DNA of 64,000 nt from Vibrio crassostreae 9ZC13 (lineage in GTDB: Bacteria > Pseudomonadota > Gammaproteobacteria > Enterobacterales > Vibrionaceae): the NCBI RefSeq assembly GCF_000272045.2, contig NZ_AJYZ02000019.1:539538-603537 (forward strand), written 5' to 3'. Of this stretch, positions 63,301-64,000 are shown in pieces (position 1 is the stretch's first letter; every line of letters starts with the position of its first letter). The notes below the pieces were generated by a model, which made no database searches, was not told the DNA's origin, and saw only the letters and a list, made by a program, of their open reading frames with translations. The position numbers and the translations under genes are program-made.

Positions 63301-64000
63301 ATGAATTTGCGTTGGTTTGTGATCATCAAAAGAACATTTACTCTTCTTATCGCTACGTTGTCTGTGTCTGCAAACGCATTTGCTGACTCTTTACCTGAGC
63401 GTATCGATAATTTCACCAAACTCTTTGATCATGAAACGGCAATCGAATCTTACGATATTCGAGTGCTACAGGCTGATTATCCAACACGTTTGATCATGCC
63501 GTCTTCTATGCTGCCACAAACAGCAGAGTACCCGTTAAAAGACATTCAGCGCTTGTACCAGTTATCAAAAACCTGTAGTGGTAAACTGCCGTTAAGCCCT
63601 TTGATTACTGAGCCTTTAGTTTTTACTCGTGCAATGTGTAAAGGCACCAAGCTTTCTGACCGTTGGTTTAGCCGTAGTGGTTTGATTCACCCTGGCGGCG
63701 GTTCTTATGCGGCACGATACGTTGAGAAGTACCCAGAAAAATTCGACTCTCTGAAGCGCTTTATGCATATTCAAGAGCGACCAAACACCGAACACGATGA
63801 ACTACTGTCTCGCTTGCAACAAATGGATAGCGAAGCAATCACCGCGCTGTTAGCGGGTGCCAGTATGTTTGTTGAGCTTGATGAGATGTGGGTAAAACGC
63901 GGCGACAGATATTACCTGTATAAAAAATCAGTCTGGAACGAAAATGCCACGCTTGCTGGGTTATCGTTTAGCTTGTCTTCAGAAGGTAAAAGCTGTTTTG
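63301..64000 (+). CDS. Sensor kinase sensor domain, VxrA/WigK-like (cut by window edge)
   Basis: The reading frame stays open from the ATG at 63301 to the end of the window (233 codons). A signal peptide or first helix ends near ANAFADS (residue 30). The periplasmic part begins LPERIDNFTKLFDHETA and contains SSMLPQTAEYPLKDIQ, TRAMCKGTKL, then GLIHPGGGSYAARY and ERPNTEHDELL. I recognise these as the sensor domain of the VxrA/WigK kinase that controls cell-wall repair and type VI secretion in V. cholerae, whose gene also follows pntAB. The kinase half would lie beyond 64000, so the call depends on memory and gene order. Confidence 0.65.
   Translation, partial: MNLRWFVIIKRTFTLLIATLSVSANAFADSLPERIDNFTKLFDHETAIESYDIRVLQADYPTRLIMPSSMLPQTAEYPLKDIQRLYQLSKTCSGKLPLSPLITEPLVFTRAMCKGTKLSDRWFSRSGLIHPGGGSYAARYVEKYPEKFDSLKRFMHIQERPNTEHDELLSRLQQMDSEAITALLAGASMFVELDEMWVKRGDRYYLYKKSVWNENATLAGLSFSLSSEGKSCF

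Noticed and set aside
1..64000. Mobile elements, CRISPR arrays, tRNA or rRNA genes
   Set aside because: None was seen. There are no transposase or integrase motifs, regular repeat-spacer series or rRNA-like stretches.

Overview
The window looks like chromosomal core DNA from a Vibrio, probably chromosome 2 of a Splendidus-clade-like species (inference). Protein sequences throughout are Vibrio-like: a TonB2 system with TtpC, a YfaZ-type outer-membrane protein, the HlyU-like PF10115 protein, DUF2986 and the solitary Omp_AT barrel. pntAB followed by a VxrA/WigK-like sensor matches the gene order I remember from V. cholerae chromosome 2. Base composition is even. I see no insertion sequence, prophage, integron, rRNA, tRNA or CRISPR array.

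Layout. 1-5573: assimilatory/anaerobic nitrite reduction (nirBD, a nirC-type channel, a sirohaem methyltransferase) behind a promoter with an FNR box and a NarL/NarP-like inverted repeat. 5625-10536: DUF4174 protein, NYN-domain protein, an OmpR-type two-component pair and a dicarboxylate/amino-acid symporter. 10969-25948: an iron/metal region with three Fur-like boxes, holding a siderophore receptor, the complete DUF3450-ttpC-exbB2-exbD2-tonB2-TPR energising cluster, and a nine-gene exported metal-handling operon (PepSY-TM, DUF2271, DUF4198, small NikL/CbiL-like protein, DUF6162, ZnuABC-like ABC transporter, histidine-free TroA-like paralogue). 26063-32312: small proteins, acetyltransferase, YgbA-like protein, MATE and MFS exporters, two AraC regulators. 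32682-35957: acyl-CoA ligase plus a GMC alcohol dehydrogenase whose reading frame is broken at its FAD-binding start. 36014-41619: thioredoxin 2, a second-type FabH, acetyltransferase, glycosyltransferase, a split YeeE/YedE pair, an exonuclease/phosphatase-family enzyme. 41787-44666: anaerobic ribonucleotide reductase (nrdD, nrdG) behind a perfect FNR box and two NrdR boxes 31 bp apart. 44932-54261: aminotransferase, zinc-protease-like lipoprotein, ybiT, YfaZ, BOF-fold protein, cobQ, modABC. 54573-64000: small acidic protein, two diguanylate cyclases, an outer-membrane barrel, a ComFB-like protein, a HlyU-like protein, pntAB and the start of a vxrA-like sensor kinase.

How it works together. 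Two themes dominate. One is low-oxygen life: FNR-linked nitrite reduction and class III ribonucleotide reductase, with molybdate uptake in support. The other is iron and metal acquisition. The receptor needs TonB2 energy, and both are under Fur-like boxes. The operon at 19240-25948 joins a probable haem-binding inner-membrane reductase module to several exported proteins and an ABC importer. It is the best candidate here for an undescribed system. Two of its exported proteins are predicted to begin with histidine after signal peptide removal, and its last gene is a TroA-fold paralogue with no histidine at all.
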